Source: Alkalimonas cellulosilytica
GTDB lineage: Bacteria; Pseudomonadota; Gammaproteobacteria; Enterobacterales; Alteromonadaceae
Assembly: GCF_036325985.1 (NCBI RefSeq)
Contig: NZ_JAUHLI010000008.1
Coordinates: 62,001 to 126,000, forward strand
Reading direction: 5' to 3'
DNA: 64,000 bases
Below the pieces are notes generated by a model, which worked only from the letters and a program-made list of their open reading frames with translations, was not told the origin of the DNA and searched no databases. Positions 59,607 to 64,000 of this stretch are shown here, piece after piece. A program made the position numbers and the translations under genes. Numbering within the stretch: the first letter of the stretch is position 1; every line of letters starts with the position of its first letter.

Positions 59607-59800
59607 GATAAAAATACCTTAAATTTAGGGGTTAGGCCTCCATACATCCCATGTTCCGACCCGCTTACCAACCCGCGTCATTGTGCAGGTAAGGTGCAGG
59701 CACCCCGGCCCATGTGCCGATGTATGTGTGTTATTTGTCATTTCGCAGCATAAGCAATAACGAAATACTTTGAAGAAAAGCACAAAGCTATTTGCTAAAT
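59607..59800 (-). promoter_or_regulatory. Structured 5' leader of rpsB
   Basis: The leader of about 200 nt has several pairing segments. One is CGGCAC...GGGGTGCC near 59690-59725, and GGTAAGCGGGTCGG nearby can form a further hairpin. Related gammaproteobacterial rpsB leaders bind S2 to shut down translation of their own mRNA. I infer the same role here from the position, the length and the GC-rich hairpins. I cannot fold it here. Confidence 0.45.
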
Positions 59801-59810
59801 TGCGGCGCGC

Positions 59811-59839
59811 TTTATACCATAGCCACCTGTAAAACACAA
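59811..59839 (-). promoter_or_regulatory. rpsB promoter
   Basis: On the minus strand TTGTGT (59834-59839) and TATAAA (59811-59816) are 17 nt apart. A GC-rich discriminator, GCGCGCC, follows the -10. Such discriminators accompany ppGpp/DksA-repressed promoters of ribosomal genes. The promoter sits at about 200 bp from the rpsB start and is divergent from map. Confidence 0.5.
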
Positions 59840-59897
59840 TATTAAAGCCGCTTTGTGGCATTTTTATGCCACTGTTTTTGACACAGAGAGAGACCGG

Positions 59898-60686
59898 ATG
59901 CCCCCAATCATCAAAACACCGGAAGAAATCGAAAAAATGCGCCTGGCCGGCCGTCTGGCCGCCGAAGTGCTGGAAATGATTGAGCCTTATGTCGTTGCTG
60001 GCGTCACCACCGACGAACTGAACAGTCGCTGCCATGACTACATCGTGAATGTACAACAAGCGATTCCTGCACCACTCAATTATCACGGTTTCCCAAAGTC
60101 GATCTGCACCTCGGTCAACCATGTGATTTGCCATGGCATTCCCAATGACAAACCATTAAAAGACGGTGACATTATCAATATCGATATCACGGTGATCAAA
60201 GATGGTTACCATGGCGATACCTCGCGGATGTTTGTCATCGGCGAGCCCAGTATTCTGGCAGCCCGCCTGATCAAAGTCACGCAGGAAGCCATGTACCTCG
60301 GCATCAAAAAAGTCAAAGACGGTGCCCGCTTGGGGGATATTGGCCAGGTGATTCAGCAGCATGCCGAAAAACATGGTTATTCGGTGGTACGCGAGTATTG
60401 CGGTCATGGCATTGGTGCTGAGTTTCACGAGGAGCCGCAAGTACTGCATTATGGCCGTGCCGGGACCGGCGAGGTATTAAAAGCCGGTATGTGTCTGACC
60501 ATCGAACCGATGATCAACGCCGGTGCCCGTCACAGCAAGCTGCTAAAAGATGACTGGACCGTGGTTACCAAAGACCGCAGCTTATCGGCTCAGTACGAGC
60601 ACACCATTTTGGTGACAGAAACCGGCTGCGAAATTCTGACCTTGCGTAGTGACGATACCATCGATCGGATGGTCAGCGCCGAGTAA
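59898..60686 (+). CDS. map: Methionine aminopeptidase type I
   Basis: A 262-residue metallopeptidase that removes the initiator Met from nascent proteins. Metal ligands are visible as 'NIDITVIKDGYHGDTSRMF' (two Asp), 'YCGHGIGAEFHEEP' (His) and 'TIEPMI' plus 'QYEHTI' (Glu). The ATG at 59898 is preceded by a GAGAGAGA-type purine run. It is divergent from rpsB and followed by glnD, as in E. coli. Confidence 0.97.
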   Translation: MPPIIKTPEEIEKMRLAGRLAAEVLEMIEPYVVAGVTTDELNSRCHDYIVNVQQAIPAPLNYHGFPKSICTSVNHVICHGIPNDKPLKDGDIINIDITVIKDGYHGDTSRMFVIGEPSILAARLIKVTQEAMYLGIKKVKDGARLGDIGQVIQQHAEKHGYSVVREYCGHGIGAEFHEEPQVLHYGRAGTGEVLKAGMCLTIEPMINAGARHSKLLKDDWTVVTKDRSLSAQYEHTILVTETGCEILTLRSDDTIDRMVSAE

Positions 60687-60705
60687 ACCAACAGGAGCCC
60701 ACGGC

Positions 60706-63327
60706 ATGAAAGAAGCTGTTGCTTTTCAAAAAAACTGGCCCGGTCAGTTCAGCCTTGATGGCTACAAAAAGCATATGGCCGACTTTCTGCGCTGGTCCGA
60801 ACAGGCTTTTGAACAGCAGTCGGTGCAAAGCCTGGTCAAAGCCCGGGCCCGTTTTATTGACCAATTGCTGGCGGCCTTGTGGCAACAACAGGATCTCAAT
60901 CAGGATAACTCCCTCTGCCTGATTGCCGTCGGCGGTTATGGCCGGGGCGAACTGCATCCGTATTCAGACATTGATTTGCTGATGTTAAGTGAGCAACAAC
61001 TCACCCCGAAACAACAAGACCAGTTGTCCACCTTCATCACCCAGCTGTGGGACCTGAAACTGGAAGTCGGCCACAGTGTTCGTACACTGGATGAAACTCT
61101 GCAACTGGGCAAAGACGACATCACCATCGCCACCAACCTGATGGAAATGCGCCGCTTGCTGGGCAATAAAGCGCTGTATGAACGCTTGCAACAGGCCATT
61201 CATGCACCAGACTTTTGGACCAGCCAGCAGTTTTTTGAAGCCAAGCGCCACGAGCAACAACAGCGTCACGCCCAGTATCATGGCACCGCCTACAACCTCG
61301 AGCCGAACTTAAAAGCCAACCCAGGTGGTTTGCGTGATATTCAGACCATCGGCTGGGTCGCCAAACGACACTTTCAGACCCGCACCATGCGCGAGCTGGT
61401 AGCTTATCAATACCTGACCGAAGACGAGTATCAGGAGCTGATGGAGTGTGAGGCGTATTTGTGGCAAATGCGTTTTGCGCTGCATCTGGAAGCGGGTCGC
61501 AACGAGAACCGTCTGCTGTTTGACTACCAGCCCGCCGTGGCCGAGCGGCTTGGTTTTGGTAGCGACGGCAAAGCCACGGTTGAGCGAATGATGAAACGCT
61601 TTTTCCGCACCGTGCAGCGGGTCAGCGAACTGAACGAAATGCTGTTGCAGCATTTTGAAGGCAGCATCCTGAACAACCACCAAAGCGCCAAAGTACAACC
61701 GCTGGACGACAGCTTTGAGCTGCACGGCCACCTGATCAAAGCGCTGGATAACGGCGTTTTTGCCCGGCGCGATAATCTGCTGAAGTTATTCTGGCACATT
61801 GCCAACAACTCCAATATCACCGGCATTCACTCCGATACGCTGCGTTTGCTGCGTCAGGTTCGGCGTCGTTTGATGGGTGATTTGCAGGATTACGAGGCCT
61901 GCCGCCGGCTATTTCTGGCACTGATGCGCCATCCCCGCGGCATGGATACCGCCATCACCTTAATGCACAAATACGGGGTGCTGGCGGCCTACCTGCCGCA
62001 GTGGCGCAATATCGTCGGCCAGATGCAGTTTGACTTGTTTCATGCCTACACGGTGGATGAACACACCCACCGGCTGCTGAAAAACCTGTATCGCTATACA
62101 CTGCCGGAATACGACAACGAATTTCCACTGTGCTCGGATATCGTTCGTCGGATGGAAAAACCCGAGCTGCTGTTTCTGGCCGGTATTTTTCACGATATCG
62201 CCAAAGGCCGGGGCGGTGATCACTCCGAGCTCGGCGCCATGGATGCGAAAGAATTCTGCCGGCTGCACAAACTCAGTGATTTTGACAGCAAGCTGATCAG
62301 CTGGCTGGTCGAACAGCACTTGCTGATGTCGGTCACCGCCCAGCGCAAAGACATTCATGATCCCCAGGTGGTGACTGAGTTTGCCGAAAAGGTACGGGAT
62401 GAAACCCGGCTCAATTACCTGTATTGCCTGACGCTGGCCGATATTCGCGCCACCAACGACAACCTGTGGAACGACTGGAAAGGCTCCTTGCTGCGCGATC
62501 TCTATCTGTCGACGCAAAAAGCCTTTCGCCGTGGGCTGGAAAAGCCGATGGATATGCGCGATCAAATCCGGGAAAATCAGACCGAGGCCATGCGCTTATT
62601 GCAGCGCCAGGCTTTTACCAAAACGGAAGTTCAGCATTTGTGGAGCCGGATCAAGGCGGATTACTTTATCCGCTACAACCCGAAACAGATTGTCTGGCAC
62701 TGCGAGCACATTCTGCGCCACAAAGAGCCTAAACAACCCCTGGTGCTGGTAAGCAAAGCGCCCATTAGGGGCAGTACTCAGGTGTTTGTGTACACGCCGG
62801 ATCAACCCAATCTATTTGCCCGGCTGGTCTCGGCGCTTGATAGCAAAAAAGTGGCCATTTTCGATGCCCAGATCATGACCAATAAAGATGGTTATGCGAT
62901 GGATACCTTTGTGGTGCTGGAGCAAAATGGCCAGCCGGTGACCTCGCCATCACGGGTACAAAGCATCAAACGCGCGCTGGAGCAGGCCATTGCCGGCAAA
63001 ACTGAGCCCCAGCGCCACTCGAAATTATCGCGCCAGATGCGCCAGTTCAATGTGCCGCCTAAAGTCAGCTTTTTGCCAGGCAACAGCAAGAACCGCACCA
63101 TGGTGGAAATTGCCGCACTGGATGCACCAGGCCTGCTGGCCCGTATTGGCGATGTATTCCAGCAGTGCGCTATTCAAATTCACGCCGCCAAAATCACTAC
63201 CTTAGGCGAGCGGGCAGAAGATTTTTTCATGGTCTCAACGGCAGACGATACTGCCCTTGATTTTGACCAGCAAAGCCAGTTGAAACGGACTTTGATTGAC
63301 CATTTAACTCACGACACAGAAGGTTGA
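60706..63327 (+). CDS. glnD: Bifunctional PII uridylyltransferase/uridylyl-removing enzyme
   Basis: An 873-residue nitrogen sensor that adds UMP to PII proteins when glutamine is low and removes it when glutamine is high. The nucleotidyltransferase motif 'VGGYGRGELHPYSDIDLLML' is near residue 76. The HD domain has 'FLAGIFHDIAKGRGGDHSELGA' near 490, and two ACT domains lie after about 690. The ATG at 60706 has AGGAG 8 nt upstream; an in-frame start 19 codons earlier overlaps map and is rejected. dapD starts 9 bp downstream. Confidence 0.97.
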   Translation: MKEAVAFQKNWPGQFSLDGYKKHMADFLRWSEQAFEQQSVQSLVKARARFIDQLLAALWQQQDLNQDNSLCLIAVGGYGRGELHPYSDIDLLMLSEQQLTPKQQDQLSTFITQLWDLKLEVGHSVRTLDETLQLGKDDITIATNLMEMRRLLGNKALYERLQQAIHAPDFWTSQQFFEAKRHEQQQRHAQYHGTAYNLEPNLKANPGGLRDIQTIGWVAKRHFQTRTMRELVAYQYLTEDEYQELMECEAYLWQMRFALHLEAGRNENRLLFDYQPAVAERLGFGSDGKATVERMMKRFFRTVQRVSELNEMLLQHFEGSILNNHQSAKVQPLDDSFELHGHLIKALDNGVFARRDNLLKLFWHIANNSNITGIHSDTLRLLRQVRRRLMGDLQDYEACRRLFLALMRHPRGMDTAITLMHKYGVLAAYLPQWRNIVGQMQFDLFHAYTVDEHTHRLLKNLYRYTLPEYDNEFPLCSDIVRRMEKPELLFLAGIFHDIAKGRGGDHSELGAMDAKEFCRLHKLSDFDSKLISWLVEQHLLMSVTAQRKDIHDPQVVTEFAEKVRDETRLNYLYCLTLADIRATNDNLWNDWKGSLLRDLYLSTQKAFRRGLEKPMDMRDQIRENQTEAMRLLQRQAFTKTEVQHLWSRIKADYFIRYNPKQIVWHCEHILRHKEPKQPLVLVSKAPIRGSTQVFVYTPDQPNLFARLVSALDSKKVAIFDAQIMTNKDGYAMDTFVVLEQNGQPVTSPSRVQSIKRALEQAIAGKTEPQRHSKLSRQMRQFNVPPKVSFLPGNSKNRTMVEIAALDAPGLLARIGDVFQQCAIQIHAAKITTLGERAEDFFMVSTADDTALDFDQQSQLKRTLIDHLTHDTEG

Positions 63328-63336
63328 TAACCCAAG

Positions 63337-64000
63337 ATGGCAGACTTAAAAACCATTATTGAACAAGCATTTGAGCAACGCGATTCCATCACACCCAGCA
63401 CCGTTTCGGCAGAGCACAGAACCGCTATTGAAGCAGCCCTGGAGCTGTTAGACAGTGGTAAAGCCCGGGTGGCCGAAAAGCTGGCTGGCGAATGGGTGGT
63501 GCATCAGTGGTTGAAAAAGGCCGTCTTACTGTCGTTTCGCATCAATGACAATGAAGTGCTGGATGGCGGCGAAACCAGGTTCTACGACAAAGTCCCGATG
63601 AAATACGCCGGCTACGATGCCGCTCGTTTTGCCGCCGAAGGCGTGCGGGTGGTACCACCGGCAGCCGTACGCAAAGGCAGCTTCATCGCTAAAAACGCGG
63701 TGCTGATGCCCTCCTATGTCAATATCGGTGCTTACGTCGGCGAAGGTACCATGGTTGACACCTGGGCCACCGTTGGCTCTTGTGCTCAGATCGGTAAAAA
63801 CGTGCATTTATCCGGTGGGGTGGGCATTGGTGGTGTGCTGGAGCCATTGCAGGCCAACCCAACCATCATCGAAGACAACTGCTTTATCGGTGCCCGCTCT
63901 GAAGTGGTGGAAGGGGTCATTGTCGAAGAAGGCGCTGTGCTGTCGATGGGCGTGTACATCAGCCAGAGCACCCGTATTTACGACCGTGAAACCGGTGAAG
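63337..64000 (+). CDS. dapD: Tetrahydrodipicolinate N-succinyltransferase (start only)
   Basis: The first 221 residues of DapD, open to the end of the window. It catalyses the succinylation step of lysine and diaminopimelate synthesis. It begins 'MADLKTIIEQAFEQRDSITP'. The hexapeptide-repeat beta-helix has 'MPSYVNIGAYVGEGTMVDTW' and 'CFIGARSEVVEGVIVEEGA', and the conserved 'RFYDKVPMKYAGYD' precedes it. Only the last 50 or so residues are missing. The glnD-dapD adjacency is typical. Confidence 0.96.
   Translation, partial: MADLKTIIEQAFEQRDSITPSTVSAEHRTAIEAALELLDSGKARVAEKLAGEWVVHQWLKKAVLLSFRINDNEVLDGGETRFYDKVPMKYAGYDAARFAAEGVRVVPPAAVRKGSFIAKNAVLMPSYVNIGAYVGEGTMVDTWATVGSCAQIGKNVHLSGGVGIGGVLEPLQANPTIIEDNCFIGARSEVVEGVIVEEGAVLSMGVYISQSTRIYDRETGE

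Noticed and set aside
1..64000. CRISPR arrays, tRNA genes, rRNA and insertion sequences
   Set aside because: I looked for regularly spaced repeats, cloverleaf sequences and IS-type transposases and saw none. The only regular repeats are the element's iterons, which are too short and too close to be CRISPR.

Overview
The window comes from a gammaproteobacterial chromosome, most likely an alteromonad relative (Rheinheimera/Alishewanella-like). The evidence is the rpsB-tsf-pyrH-frr-uppS-cdsA-dxr-rseP-bamA-skp-lpxD-fabZ-lpxA-lpxB-rnhB-dnaE-accA-tilS order with divergent map-glnD-dapD, the apt-dnaX-ybaB-recR-htpG-adk block, and paired TonB receptors near a SapC-family gene. The genus is inferred from gene content, not from a search.

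Positions 1 to about 6,120 hold the right end of an integrated mobile element. All its genes lie on the minus strand: a large serine recombinase with its own promoter, small unknown proteins, two helix-turn-helix proteins, an HK97-fold major capsid protein and one further small gene before the window edge. No portal, terminase, protease or tail gene is visible here, so it may be a phage satellite or the edge of a larger prophage. A 520-bp gene-free stretch carries tandem CTTAAAG/CTTTAAG iterons and three copies of a longer repeat. The element abuts spoVR.

Positions 6,180 to 19,420 are host chromosome: spoVR, a GGDEF/receiver-CheC signalling pair, an apparently exported thiol peroxidase, adk, a chemoreceptor, htpG, recR, ybaB, dnaX and apt. 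dnaX carries a complete programmed -1 frameshift signal. A 39-residue membrane protein gene with a GTG start precedes apt.

Positions 19,420 to 29,640 are more accessory: a DksA/TraR-like zinc-finger gene behind an FNR/Dnr-type box, a TPR-oxygenase protein, a SapC-family protein, a methyltransferase and two paralogous TonB-dependent receptors, each with its own promoter and terminator. Positions 29,900 to 39,160 hold a DinG-type helicase, a TSUP permease, priC, an HDAC-family hydrolase, a tryptophan 2,3-dioxygenase family gene, a ComFB-like gene, the SRP RNA, a DUF3014-like membrane protein, a patatin and a second GGDEF gene.

Positions 39,160 to 64,000 are the conserved cell-envelope, translation and replication cluster. 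It makes lipid A, undecaprenyl-PP, CDP-diacylglycerol, the BAM/Skp outer-membrane assembly machinery, translation factors, Pol III alpha and acetyl-CoA carboxyltransferase. The PII uridylyltransferase and the start of dapD follow on the other strand. Inferred starts include TTG for cdsA and the TSUP gene and GTG for lpxA.
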